64,000 nt of DNA from assembly GCA_013398955.1 (NCBI GenBank), contig VWPU01004913.1, forward strand, positions 1 through 64,000, in the 5' to 3' direction. This DNA is from Callaeas wilsoni. Its lineage: Eukaryota; Chordata; Aves; Passeriformes; Callaeidae. The notes below the pieces were generated by a model. It was not told the DNA's origin. It did no database searches and saw only the letters and a list, made by a program, of their open reading frames with translations. Position numbers and translations under genes: made by a program. This document shows, piece after piece, positions 49,700 to 62,427 of the stretch (positions within the stretch are counted from its first letter, which is position 1; each line of letters opens with the position of its first letter).

Positions 49700-50030
49700 G
49701 GGATGGGGGAGGCAACAATGGCCTCCTTAGTGTGAGAGCATCAATAATAACACAAGGCCCCCTCAGATACACACGAGCCTTTCTGTTGACTGCTGTGGGA
49801 GTTGTCTGCATATTTTAGGAGACAATTAGGCTGGTGCTGTGTACACTGCCTATTCACTCCTCATCTCCAACCCTGGGGAGCAGGAGGAATGATATATTAG
49901 GGAGACAGACTTAACATCTTCTGGCTTTGGTCAGCTGTGATGTGAAAATAGCCTCATTGAAGGCAATTAGTATCAAACCCTAATTAAAAACATCATCTTT
50001 CATTGGGTTTGCTCACAGACAGCTACTGCA
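49700..50030. promoter_or_regulatory. Candidate conserved non-coding element
   Basis: Repeat-free sequence with two CAATTAG homeodomain sites (49823-49829, 49964-49970), TAATTAA (49981-49987) and a CAGCTG E-box (49932-49937). The combination recalls neural or mesodermal enhancers, but this is inference from motifs and texture only. Confidence 0.35.
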
Positions 50031-51988
50031 GTGGAGCACAGTCTTGCAGGGGGAGGACAGGGAAGGTGTAAGAGGAGATGGGGAGTGGTGAGAAAAGGCA
50101 GGAGCTCCCACTCATGAGGAGGGCAAGTGTGAGCACCACTCGGGAGCACTCAGCCCCTCACAGAAGACTGCCCAGCAACGGGCAAGTCTCCATCCTGCTC
50201 TGCTGGGGCTGTGCAGTGACCTGAAAAGCTCAAGAGAGACAGTTTGTGTCGGCTGGTGCATATCCAGACAGTTCAGGAGAGACTAGCACTGCTCTTCATG
50301 ACAAATCCTCAATAATCCTCCAAAAGCAGAACCAAAAACTAAACAAGTGATGCAGCCTGAGCTTGCAAACAGGCGCGGGTGGCATTGTTCGATCTTTGGT
50401 CCCTGCCCAAATGAGGCTGGCTAAACCTCAGCACTCCCACGAGGTTTGTACCAGCAGAAAGCCCGTGTTTTCATAGGTGCTGGGATGTGCTGCTCACTCC
50501 TTTGCTGTGGCTTTGCCTGCCAGACCGTATGTCCTTGCTGCTGCCCTGAAGCACAGCGTGGAGCCCCACATTAGCTCTCGCATTGAAAATATGCCTGTTC
50601 TGCCCTTGTGCCTGGTCCTCTGTCAGGTTCATTTAGTGACACTGACTGAAACCATTGCAGAGAGGGTCTTTTATGCTTTTACTCTGAAATGTACCCTCTT
50701 TTGGGTGTCTCACTTCAAGCCAAAGGCTGCAGAATGGGAGATCGTGTGTGGGTGATGGGGAAGCTCCTGTGAGGCTGGATTAAGTCTCCAGTCCCCATTA
50801 GCTCTGTGGTGGAGGTGCTCCCATGCCCACCTGCAAGCAATGCCCTGCCAGATCTCCTCACTACATATGGTGCTCCAGGGGACAGAGCAGCTGCACCTCT
50901 GATAACAAATTAAACATGCCCAGGCCTCTTCTCTGTCACTGAGGCCAACCAGCTTAGAATAGCCTGCAGCTGTACTTCTGAGCTTTTTTTCTCTCCAGAA
51001 CAGTGTAACCTCTTCCAGGTTGCCTGCTGGGAGAGGTGGCTGACCCATGCTGCTTCCTGAACTGTGCTGGAGACTTTTCTAACAGTGCAGACAAGTTCCA
51101 GTGCTTTTGAAACAGAAAATCTCCTAGCAGTATTTAATTTATCAGTCAAAATAGAGATTAGATGTCTTCAGTATCTCCAGGTTAATAGAGGACTTCTGTG
51201 ATTCAAGGAGCTATTCCAAAATGCCAGTGGTGTGGGAGAATTTTTTAGGGCTGCTGTTCTGGGAAAAGAAATCTCTGCTTGAGCTGAAGCCATTACTAAT
51301 CTGAGCATGAGTCTATTCAGCAAATTCACATCCGCCACATCTGCTGCAGCCAGCGGCTGTGGGGTTCTCGGTGCACGCCTGCCCATCTGCTGAGCATCCA
51401 CCTGCATCCCACGCCACTGCTGCACTCCCAGCTCCCTGCCCCAGCCTGGCTTCCTACAGGCCAGGAAGGAGCCAGAGCTGGGCACTGCAGGTGTGTCCAG
51501 TGCAGCCCCGCTGGGATGCTGGAGCAGTGCCTGGGATCCTGGCAGCAAGGAGATGTGCCGATGGCCGTGCTGTCCCCTTCCACAACACCCACTTCACCAC
51601 TGCCTTCAGGCTCGTCACACACCGGACCTGTGAACAGCCTGAACAGCAAGCCAAAGAAAAGCTGGCCCACGAACAATACACACTGCTTCTTATACTAGAA
51701 AATAGACTATTCTAAACATGGAAATTTGTACCTGGAGTCTGCTCCTTGGGCTTATTTAGAGCTTTATTAAAGTTACATATATTTCAATTAAGCATCCATA
51801 TGCCTCATCACAGTTTAGTAAATCAGATGACACACAGCAGCCAAGTAAACCAACCATATTTCAGCACTGTACAGTGTGTGGCACCATATGCAGCGATGTA
51901 TATGGGGGTAAGAGAAAGTCACTGACGACTCTGTACTAAAGCATGTGATCCCATTCGATTCTGGTAAGATTTCCATATAAAGGTTTCC
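50031..51988. other. Unique non-coding stretch with a GC-rich patch
   Basis: 51340-51615 is clearly GC-richer than its surroundings, with scattered CpGs and open frames on both strands (up to 126 codons). It could be an old GC-rich repeat or a lost exon region; no known protein is recognised. The remainder shows nothing. Confidence 0.45.
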
Positions 51989-52556
51989 TGTCCTAGTTTC
52001 ATCTGGGTTAGAGTTGATTTTCTTCTTAGTAGCTGGTGCAGTGCTGTGTTTCATATTCAGTATGAGAATAACGTTGATAACATGCTGATGCTTTGGTTGG
52101 TGCTGAGCAGAGCTTTCCCTGAGCCAGGGACTTCTCAGTGTCCTGGGCTCTGCCAGTGAGCAAGTGCACCAGAAGCCTGGAGGGAACATGGCCAGCAGAG
52201 GTGACCTGAACTGGCCAAAGGGGTATTCCACACCCTAGAACGTCATGCTCAGAGTATTAACTGGAGGGAGCTGGCTGAAAGGAGCTGGTCACTGCTCAGG
52301 GATGGGCTAAGCACTGGTCAGAGGGTGGTCAGCAATTTTATCGTGCATCACTCAGCTTTCTTGGGTTTTATTCCTCTCTCTTTTTTTGTTATCTCTCCTC
52401 TCATTACTATTTTAATTTTTTCTACTTCACTTTGGTTGTTAAACTATTCTTATCTCAACCCATGGGTTTTATCTTTTTCTGATTCTCCTCCCCATCCCAC
52501 TGGGGCAGGGGGAGTGAGTGAGCAACTTAGCTGCTGTCTAGGGTTAAATTATGACA
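51989..52556 (+). mobile_element. Solo LTR, avian ERVL-like
   Basis: A 568-bp unit begins TGTCCTAGTTTCATCTGGG and ends GGGTTAAATTATGACA. It closely follows a solo LTR widespread in birds: TAGTAGCTGGTGCAGTGCTG, GAATAACGTTGATAACA, CTGGCCAAAGGGGTATTCCA, GTCATGCTCAGAGTATTAAC (decayed TATA region), CAATTTTATCGTGCATCACT, a pyrimidine-rich block, CTCAACCCATGGG and the GGGGCAGGGGGAGTGAGTGA block. No viral gene or second LTR is present, so recombination between two LTRs probably removed the interior. The 5-bp flanks (TTTCC, CTTCG) match at 3 of 5 positions, so the target duplication is decayed or the ends differ slightly. Divergence suggests an old, fixed copy. Confidence 0.88.
52189..52205 (+). promoter_or_regulatory. 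CTCF-like word inside the LTR
   Basis: TGGCCAGCAGAGGTGAC resembles the CTCF core CCASYAGRKGGC with mismatches in the 3' half. Weak, motif-only evidence. Confidence 0.2.
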
Positions 52557-54378
52557 CTTCGTTATCTGAGGTTTCAATAAAAATTGGGTTTCAGTTCCTA
52601 AGAGGAACTCATGTATGCCATCATCTGTCCAATTTATTCTGAGGCGTCCTCAGGTTCCCCTGCATAGCTATGAATCACTTCCCCAGAATTATGTGCAGAT
52701 ATTTAAAATGTATGCCTGAAGTATTTTAAAAACAGAGCTAATTGCCAGTTTTGGGCTCCTTTTGCACAGTCTATCAAGAAGATTTTGAAGATTAACTGTT
52801 TTATTAGATAGCCAGGATTAGATCTTCAGCTGTATAAACTAGGACAGTCTCACTTCAAATTCCCATACATGATCCTTATCTCACTTGTGCATATGTCTTC
52901 AGCCTTAGGCTACACTCACTTCTTCTGCATCCTGTGAGAAACCCAATGGGTGGAATAACCTGTTATGTATCCTAGTATGGGGGAGATGCTGTTGTAGCAC
53001 CTGCCCTAGAGCCCATGGACAGCAGCAAAAAGCCACACTTATATTTTAGGATCAGGCCTAAGCCTGGCGCAGCAAAGCACTGCATAAACAAGTAATTTAC
53101 TTCCACTATGTGCCTCATTTTCAGTGACTTCAACGAGACTCAGAACTGAGATTTTCCAGAGGCTGATTTGAGGCTACGGTGAACAGGCTGTTGAATCAGA
53201 GCCTCGCTGGAGTTGTTTCATTTGCAGAAAATGGAACAGGGTTTGCACTGAGGGATGATGCTGCAGACCTTCCAGGACAGATGCTCTCACTGCCACTCAG
53301 TCCACCACGGGCCAGATCCAAAGTTTTCAGATGCTGTAGTTAACCTGCAACATTCCCTATGGAAAAGTCCTTCACAACTTAATAAGAAATTCCAGCCTTG
53401 TTAATGCCTATTTTGGGGCTTTTTAATAATTTTAATTCAAACAGGAAATTGCATATAAAATGCTGTAGAATAGACAGGAAATCTGCTGAATTTCAGGGGG
53501 TAGTTCAGATTTTTTCTACAGTTCCCTATCCTTGAAGATCCTTATGATTTCACCAATGTTAAATTCTGCAGGACTTTTCCACAGAGGAAGTCTGTAATTT
53601 ATTTTCTTTACAGTTTCGACTGAGCAAATACAGACAAAATAAAGTTTACTGTGGCACAAGGGAGGCTTGAATCTGAAGTCACTTTTTAACAAATACCTGG
53701 AGCTGTGAGTGATATCTCATGCCCAACAGCTATGTTTTTTGAAAAGTCCTGTTACATGAGCAAATGAGAAGATGAAAATATCTTGCTCAAAGCTTTTCAC
53801 TTTCACAAGGCTTCTTTTTTTTTATTTCTTCCTCTATCTGCCTTGATTTTAAGAGACTGACTCACAAAAAGTTTGCTTTTTCTAATCAAGAGAGAGCTGT
53901 ATCCTAAGAATTATCACATCTAGTCCAAAATGAATCTTGATCCACATGTTTCCTCAAGCCCCAGACTGCTTGAGATCAGGGTTGTGATTCAGGTGTGTCT
54001 TCCTAGTGAAGATTAATTATATCTGGGTTTCCTTGAAGCTTCGGAGACCCAAAAGGCTGCAGAGAGACCAGCAGAGATTTGATTTTTAAATGAAGGAAGA
54101 CCTACTGGTGCACATACATTTTTATATACCCGATTTGTATATGTAAGAAGAGGACAACTGAGTATTTGTATATGCCTTTGTCTAATTGGAAGACTAACTA
54201 TTCAGGTACAGATTTATAAACAGAATGGAGAAAGAGGACTGAAAAAACGTACAAGAGCAAATTATCGATTTCATCCTGCCCAGTCTATGCTCCTCCATCC
54301 CAAACTCTGTTTCCCTGTGTGGGGCTCCATCCACTCCTGCCATTCAGACACATTTTCATGCACACACAGCTGTTGCTT
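52557..54378. other. Unique AT-leaning stretch
   Basis: No gene recognised; open frames are very short. A T-rich run lies near 53815-53830. Confidence 0.55.
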
Positions 54379-54655
54379 TAGAATCACGAATCATTAAGTT
54401 TGGAAAAGACATTTAAGATCATCAGGTCCAACCATCAACCTAGAATGACTGCCATGTTCATCATTAAATCATGTCCTTAAGTGCCATATCCACACTTTTT
54501 GAACACTTCCAGAGATGGTGACTTCACCACTTCCATCAGCAGTCTGTTCCAATGCTTTACAACCCTTCCTGTGAAATTTTTTTTTACTAATATCTAATTA
54601 AATCTCTCCTGGTGTAACTGGAAGCCATTTGCTCTCATCCTTACATTGCTGTGTT
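54379..54655 (-). mobile_element. CR1 LINE 3' fragment (older subfamily)
   Basis: Reading left to right, this is the reverse complement of a CR1 3' end: GAATCACGAATCATTAAG, TTGGAAAAGACATTTAAGAT, CATCAGGTCCAACCATCAAC, AAGTGCCATATCCACAC, CCAGAGATGGTGACTTCACC and GTCTGTTCCAATGC. The wording is that of a CR1 subfamily with 'atcattaaggttggaaaagacc'. Only the 3' untranslated region and the last ORF2 codons remain. Many small changes mark it as old. Confidence 0.9.
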
Positions 54656-56059
54656 ATACAAGGCCAAACGCCTGTGTGTTGTCTGGATGCATCCAGCATT
54701 GAAATTTGAGCCGTACTATCAAAACTGATTGATAATGATAAATAACATAAAAATCAAGAGGAAATTTTATGCTCAGAGTTATTATGGCAGTGCAGGGAAC
54801 CCTCCACAATTTTGAAGTGGCTGCTGCAAAATGCATGTTTTGATTCAGTGCCCTGGAGATCTCACATCTGCAGCTAATATTTCTTTTCCAAGTATTGCTG
54901 TGATTGGATAAAATATATTTTAATATCTTTGTGCTAAGAGTTCTATCTAGAGAGAGAGAGGGGTATTTCCACTGCACTGCAAGACCATTACATTTATTTG
55001 CACAATTCACTTAAGTCTGGTCCATGATATCACTGGAAGCTCTTGATGGAATTATGGTTCCGTAATTATAGCTTAATACATTACAGTCCTTAATAGCCTT
55101 AGGGCTGGATTCTCACTTGCAATAAATCATCATTGATTTTACTGAAGTATATGGAGGAATGTCAACTTAGACCAGCTGAAACCTGAGGTGAGATCTTCAC
55201 CCTTTGAAGTCATCGGGAGTTCTGCCATCAGCTTAAAGGCAGCCAGAAATTAACCCTTGCTCCTCATTTTTCATAGCCACTTTGCCACCATGAACTGCAT
55301 CAAGACAATAAATTGTTGAAGCTAATGCTATCACAAACCAAGATGCTGCGGCTGATTAAAATCTATCATTATCACTCATACTCTAAAAGGTTGGGCACTA
55401 AAAGGTTTGATATCCTACCACTCTGCACCTTAGATTCCCTTTGTACAGACCAAATGCAGCAATCTACCCTCAACTCCTGCAATACCCTAATATGTTTTTA
55501 TGGAGCTTTTTAAATATGCACACACAAATTTAAAGTTTCAGAGTATGTCACTGTGCACTCTCAGCTAATTTACTGTTCATATATGAGCCCCAGTGAAAGG
55601 AACAGATAAATAATGAGAAGACATCCAGCATTTCAAATCATCAGCAAATGGATGGATTTCACTCAGGCTCCTCTGGTAACCTCCACAGCCTTCTGCCAAC
55701 AAGCCAGACAGTGGAAGAGGAGGTTAAAATACTGAGTGTGGGGAAATGCATTGCACTGGGGAAATGAATATATAACATTCATACGTAAGTAGTGAATATC
55801 GCTCACTGCCATAGGTCAGATTTGACCTAGTATTGATTACTTGGGGTGGATGCAACTATCAGTCACTTAAGAATAAGTACAATAGACTGTCAAGTCTTTC
55901 CCATTAAAATAATATATATGGTATCAATGTATTTTAATGATAATGGGTTTTGTGGTCTTAAATTTGGCTATTTGTATCTTCAGTTATGGAAACAGAGCTA
56001 CTGAAAGTTTCAGTCCAAAACAGCCATTGGGGTTTTTTTGGCAACTAAAATGTGGATGT
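54656..56059. other. Unique stretch with relics
   Basis: A repeat-poor AT-rich segment (54690-54940) reads like possible conserved non-coding DNA. A short AG run lies at 54951-54962. Two palindromic relics are listed separately at 55101-55232. Confidence 0.45.
55101..55232. repeat. Dispersed palindromic relics (sauropsid type), two adjoining pieces
   Basis: 55101-55195 follows the word order 'ggctggattctca...tgtaaatca-cattgattttactgaagt-atggagg...tagaccagctga' known from a foldback-like dispersed element of birds, crocodiles and turtles. 55203-55230 (TTGAAGTCATCGGGAGTTCT) matches the 'ttgaagtcaatgggagttctgcc' core. Internal symmetry is largely lost. Confidence 0.5.
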
Positions 56060-56160
56060 CTGTGCCTTGCCCAAAGTCAGCTTTGGCAGGCAGATCAGAG
56101 ATCAGCAGTTCCTAAGTCTGAGCAGTGAACTTCTGATTACAGCTTATTGCCCTCCAAATC
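56060..56160 (-). repeat. MIR-like SINE relic (reverse)
   Basis: CTTGCCCAAAGTCAGC followed by GGCAGATCAG, AGCAGTTCCTAAGTCTGAGC and GCTTATTGCCCTCC resembles a reverse-oriented MIR CORE ('cttgcccaaggtcacagca...cagagctgggattcgaacccag...'). More decayed than the two plus-strand copies. Confidence 0.45.
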
Positions 56161-59100
56161 TAATTCCTTTAAAAATCAAAACAGGTCCTCCAGAGGAGGA
56201 TTATTAAGGGTCTGCTAAGGATAGAACAGCACAGGCCCAAATTTACCAACAGATGAGACGTCTGTGGCGTAGGCGAAAGAAGGCATAAAATGTTTATCCC
56301 TTTAAGCCACAGTAACTGATGAAGGGTAAGCTGGAGGGAATGCTCTCTGGAGACTTCTCCTGCACTGCACTGCCCCAGTTTTGTTTTCCTCTCTGCTTAT
56401 GGTTATAACTCTTATTTGTCCTTCCACTAAGATAAACATAACTTTCCCACGTTTGAATCCGTTATGACAAATTTATTGGGTTCACTCAGAAAAAAGCTAT
56501 CTGTTGCTTCTTGATAGCTCCACCACAGAAAGATAAGGGTGGGCTGGTGAAAACGTTGAGCTTCTCATAACTAGAGAATCCATGGCCAAGGGACAGGCGA
56601 GTGATGAGGAAGCTCCTGGTCCAGTGTGGGCTGTGCTCTCCTCAGGAGCCTGCGGCAGCTGGAGCACTCTTTCAGCTCTGATACATCAAAGGTGGCATTT
56701 GGGAAGAAGGACCATGACAAACAAAAAGCAAAGACAGCAAGTCAGGAAAATAGAAGATTGCTGCAGCCAAACCATTTCCATGGAGCAGATAACTGAGAAG
56801 TTAAAACCACCTGGCCAGACTTACAAGTGGACAATTTAGCTTAGAAGATAATGCACTGATGCCACAAGCTGCCCTGAAAGGGTAGAGTGGCTTTGTCACA
56901 ATGCGCAGCTGGAGTCCTTTCAGATCCACTGCAGCACGAAATGTAATGGCAGGGAGGAGCTCACTCCAGCATGCACTCCTGAACCCACATTCTTTCATGT
57001 TAACTAAGTCCTAAAAATAACATGCTGTATCAAATGCAAATTGATAAAGTCAGGGGGTTTTTCTCTTCTGCTGTCACTTGAAGAATGCTGTAAGCAGATT
57101 CATCTCAGTCATTCAGTACTAACAGATGCCTTTGCTTCTTGCACTGATGGAGAAAAGTGAAGTTTTCACATAGGAAGCACAGTTACTCCAAACTACCTGC
57201 AAGGCAGTGATGAATACAGCCCCAGGGACCACATCTTTCTGGGTACAGCACATTAACAGAGCATTAACCAGAAGAACGTTAATTACACATTGTCGTTGCT
57301 GCTCACCCAAAAGGAATTCAGACTGGCAAAACATGATCATAAAAAAGAAGGCATTTGGAACAAATCAATGTGTGTGTGACATAAAAATGCCATTTGCATC
57401 CTGCCTAGGAAGGCTCTGCAAGCCTTGCATCTGCCTCTCAAGATCTCCACAGCACCATCGAACATACCCTCAGATGATGGTCCACTGACTCTGCACTCCA
57501 CTTAATGAGCACTGATAGAGAGATTAGAACAAAACCCAAAATACCCTCTGGTAACGTTTCCAGATATAAAACCTCATTTTCTAGGGAGTTTTGAGCTCTT
57601 TTGTTTTTTTCTCTTAATAATGCTGTTTTAAGACAGACTTCAACATTCCAGTGACCGAGGGCCAAGACATCTGGGTCTCTGAGGTTAGAATGTGCTGTGA
57701 GGACACCACTTCCTGATTCTCTGCCCAGTTTCATGCCCAGAGTCTCCCAATCTACTCAAATCTGCGCTGTTCTCAGGGCCCACAAACCAGATGGGGACAA
57801 ACCAGTGCAGCACACTCCAAGCACTCAGCTGGCACCCATCAACCCCTTGGAGAAGGAGACCAGGAGATCCATTCTGCCATGTCTATGACTGCTGGAGACA
57901 ACACAGTGTAGAGCAGAAAGTGCCAAAGTGTCAAATCAATTCCCGTGAGCCACAGACAATTTGGTTTCTAGACCAGTTTAATGGAGTACTGATCATCCAT
58001 CTTCAGGGCACTTTGAATGAAAGCATACCTGTCACCACCATCACTACCAAATCACTGTTCAGAAGAGCAAAGTGACTTGTATTTTAAAATCTATATAAGA
58101 GTTACATTCAACAGCTGGTTCAGTTAGTGAAACTCTTTGCTGTTAATCTATGCACATACACGGGGCACAGCCTGGTGTGAGCATGCGACTTTGGGTTAAA
58201 GCCACCATTGCTTTATAAATTGTGCACAATCATCTGTAATCTTTGCAAAATACAAAATACAGTTTGCTCTCTGTTGCCTGTTCTGCACAGCCCTTTCATT
58301 ACAGAAACATCTGTTAGAAGTGCTTTAGCTGAGAGCTTGTCAGACTTTCCATTATAAACCCCCATATTCAAGGGGTTACTGCAACTGAGCCATAAAAAGT
58401 TGCTCCAGGCTAAAACTTGGCATAAAAGGTCTCCAGTGGGAGAATTATTTTTTCTAAGCACAAAATGTTAAAATACATGCAGTTAAACAAAAGCAATTCA
58501 CTTTCCATCAGAGACTGCCTCTCCTGATTCTGTATGTGTTAGACTTACTTATGTGTACTAACATTGTGCATAAGCCTTTAAAAGCAAGCTATTGATTAAT
58601 TAATTCATTAAGCTATTTGTTAAAGTAAAGTCACTAACTTCACAGCCTTACCGATTCATTTAAAACAAAAGTGGCCAAATGATTTCAGATAGAAAAGCAG
58701 CTACCACACAGAAAGTAAAGTATCCATCCATACAAAAAGCAAGGGGGTGGGAGGTACTTTTAGGTCATACTTTCATCCCCAGCTTTAACTAGTTTTTCTC
58801 TTGCAGACAATGGATTTACTCCTGGGCTGACAGGAGGATACAATGACCAAAATGACCTGAGGGCAAGTAGAGAAGCTTTTTCTTTCAGAGGCAGACTGCT
58901 CTAGCAGGATGGTGGAGATTAGCAGAAAGATGTTAAGTAGGAGGAAATATGCTTGTTTAGAGAAGATAAGCCGGGGCGGGTGGGTGTGTGCTCTTGTGTG
59001 TTTCACTGTACTGTACTGATCAAGGCAGTTAAGGTGATCCACTGATCCACAAGCAGTGGCAGAGACAAAAATCCTGCATGCAGCCTGGGTACAGTGAAGA

Positions 59101-59363
59101 AGAGGCAGAAACAATAGGAGACTTCAATTTAGGAAAGACTGGTTTACAGGTAAAGGAAGATGAAGCAAAGCTAAAACCCAGGAGACATCTGAATTGAAGA
59201 AGCTCATTTTTCAAGCTTGAGGCTATGAGCAGTGCTGATGTTCAGCAAGGCAGCCCTTGGGTATAGAATGAGCCAAACTCTTGTTACACCATTAATTGCA
59301 CTGCACCCGGCAGCTGCAGCAACAGACCTCATTGCTGATCCTGCAGGAATTTAAGCCCATGAG
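56161..59363. other. Unique non-coding stretch
   Basis: No repeat or gene recognised. Frames are at most 109 codons and overlapping. Confidence 0.5.
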
Positions 59364-59450
59364 TAATCCCATTTAAATTAATGGGATTATGCCTCAGAAG
59401 TGTAGAGTTAAGCATATGTGTATTGGTTTGCTGGAGCAGGCCTGGGGTGA
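59364..59450. repeat. Dispersed palindromic relic with paired TAATCC sites
   Basis: A 10-bp arm TAATCCCATT (59364-59373) and its exact inverse AATGGGATTA (59380-59389) flank TAAATT. The sequence continues AGTTAAGCATATGTGTA and TTTGCTGGAGCAGGCC. This fits the dispersed sauropsid element 'gtaatcccattgacttcaatgggattactc...agttaagcacatgtgtaagtgtttgc'. The inverted TAATCC pair is also the consensus for OTX/PITX-type (K50) homeodomain proteins. Confidence 0.6.
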
Positions 59451-62427
59451 CAAGCAGGCTCACAGAGCGCCCTGCCTGCAGTGTCGATGCTCTTTGTGCT
59501 GCCATCCCACAGCTCCTGCCCTCTCGTCCATCCAGCCATTGGGAAGGAAGGCTGTAGAATGAGCTCTAAGGTCTCTAAGGAAAACCCCCAAACGGGGGGA
59601 AGTCACACAGTGATTCACCATTGAATGAGGGCCACCATTGAGTGGCACCGTTTCCTCTGAGTCAGTCCTGAACAAAAGTCCCAGCACAGCTTTAAGATGG
59701 GAAACTGTGGCTGGATGTGCGGTTCCATGGAGGAGATGGAAAACAAACATCCTGCTGGTGACCGCCACATAAGGTCTCAGTAGCTCGTTTAGAGGGTTCT
59801 TTTTCCACCCTGGTGTTTCTGGCCAAGATCCAAGTGCTATAATTCCAGCTTTCTGGTTCACCCTCTCAGCATGGGCTCCTGCTGTCTTGCGGCCTTGGTC
59901 GCATTTCTGAACACCAACGAGCAGCTGCGGGAGCCCTGATGGGTGAGGGACAATGTCTCTGTACACAAAACAGATGACCCAGACACCCCTAGAGAATGAG
60001 TATGACGTGAAGAAACAACTCTGCAACCTTCACTCGTGCTGAGGAGAGCTTTGGTTTGTATTAAAATCAGACATTGCTCAGCATGCTTGACTACAGCAAA
60101 GTGGCTCCCCAGCCTTCACTGACATTGGAACAACTCGAGATTTCACTACGTGCAAATGTTCCCTTTAATCCCCTCCAACGCTTCAGTTCTAGCAGTGAGC
60201 TCAGGGAAAAGCTGTGAACATGGTGCAGTACCTTATGTGAGTAATGCACATATTACATCCTGCCTGTGGACGTAAAAAGAATATTTCACCACTGCAATCT
60301 TGATATCAACATGCAGCATGTTTGAGAGGCTCCTGATTCTTGGATGTTGGCCAACCTCCTCCAGAGCTCTGGAGTTAACACTGCCATCATCTGATGCCTT
60401 GTGTCACACCCTCTCTTGAGCATCAGGAGCTCCTAGAAAGGAAAAGCTCAGACAAGGAACCAGTCACTTAAGTTATAGGTTATCTGAAGTGAAGGCTATC
60501 CATGGCTTCCTTCCTTTTTCCTGTTTCCTGCAACCTTCTTCTATGGCAGTTGTCACCGTATTTCTTAGGTGAAGAACACTCAGATGATTCCTCCTCATGT
60601 TATTAATTATTATTATGATGAAAATATTGAAGTCTTATAAATTAGAAAGTGGCCCAAATGTCAGATATTTGACTGGCTTGCTCCCCAGCAATTCAGGTTT
60701 CTGTTTTTGCTTTATGTGAACCATGCAAATACATGTTTTGACTGGTTCAAAAAACCCCTCTTCTTGTAAATATAAACAAACATTAAAAATCTGACAACAA
60801 AAGCTGACATTAAGTAGCTGGACATCTGGGATAGGTATCAGCTAAAAGGAATTTCCTGGTCCTCCTCCATGTATTTCTACCTTTAATCACTGTCATATTA
60901 TTTTCTTATCCCTGCTTGTCCTCCGTGGCATGATATGAGCAGATATCAGACAGGTCCTAAAGAAGCCTTTTAGAATAGACCAGTCTTTAAAGATTCGTCT
61001 TTGCTGTAAGAAGGGAATAACGGTCACAGAAGTTATATACTATTCCTTGCACTGAAACACTTTTCCTGGGCAGGTATATGTAATGTCAACTCTATCTATC
61101 ATTCCATTTTGGAATTTCAAACATGTTCATCTCTACAAGGCCAATTAAAAAAATCTTTTTCTTTGCACATTCTTTATGTGAAAGTGCTGAAAATCATGTA
61201 TTTAAAATGAGTGGGAATTGATGTGAATCTGTTACTTTAACAAGAAACAATCTGGTATTTCCATAAGCAATTAGACTATGTTAATAGTCTGTAATATGTC
61301 ATGCCGAGAAATGACAGAAGCAACTTCTCAACTATATAAAAGTGTCAGGGGTTTACTTGATGTTTCTTCTTTAGAGAAAAGATAAGTCATATCCATCTGG
61401 ATCTAATTCAGCTGTTGTGAAAGAGCAGCATCAGCATCCAGAACAGCAGAAATAGCAGAGAGTCAGAGTTCAGGTCCCAGTGCCATCCTGTTGTTTCTGC
61501 AAAAGCAAGGCAAATGACCCTGGAAAAATACAGCAGAATGCATCAGTGAGAGGTGTTATACTTGTCTGTAAAGCTCTCCCTGAAGTAATCACTGGGGGTG
61601 TTGATTTGCCTTTCTTTTATTTAGCTTTTAAATAAGAGCTGTGATCCTGTTGGCATTTTGCATGTCACACTGAAACTTCACCCTAGAAAGGGACTGGGAT
61701 GGAGATTCCTCAGCTGTGGTCCACAGCACAGTGGTGAGCTCACCGTGCCTGCAGTATGCTGACTTGCATCCTGGACTTCATCTGAAAGGAACAAAGCCAA
61801 GGGAAGGAGAAGAGATGAGATAAACAGCAAAAGCAGAAACCATGGTCAACTTTTACAGGAAGGTCAATACCCGTATTCCTCTAAAGACCTCTTTAAAAGA
61901 GGCACAAATGCTTTTTCAGTATGGTTTTCCATGTAATGTAAATTGCCACAGGGATGTTACACAATGATTTGGAGGATAAGTGCCCATGAGGCAATTTCTT
62001 TATTGAGATGTGGAGCTCATCACAGAAAAGCTGGAAAACACCTGTAGGTGTGGGAATAAGTTTCTACTCTTACTGGAATAATATACTCTGGTGATTGTGC
62101 TGGCTTTTCAAGATCCCATAGCACACAATATCTATTTCTGTCTGTCCTCTGAAGGATCCCTTCCTTTTTTTTCACAGATAAGATAAATTACCTGGCATTT
62201 AGCAGAAGAAAAATCATTAAACCACACATTTAAGATGGCCCATGATGATCAGAAGCCAAGAGACATTGGCAAAGGGAGGAAATGAAATGTGTGAAATGCA
62301 AGATTTTGCCAGTCTTGAGATGCAGTGTTAGAATTGGCTTTCGATGGACCATGTATGTTGTATTCCCTATGAATAGGTACAGAATTAAATGATTCAGAAG
62401 TCTGACCTAAAGACCAAAAAACTGAGG
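59451..62427. other. Unique non-coding stretch
   Basis: The minus frame at 59460-60026 (188 codons) shows no recognisable domain or signal sequence and is treated as chance. Sequence from 60590 to 61350 is AT-rich. Nothing else is supported. Confidence 0.5.

Noticed and set aside
59460..60026. 188-codon minus frame
   Set aside because: No domain, signal peptide or family resemblance. The length is plausible by chance at this base composition.
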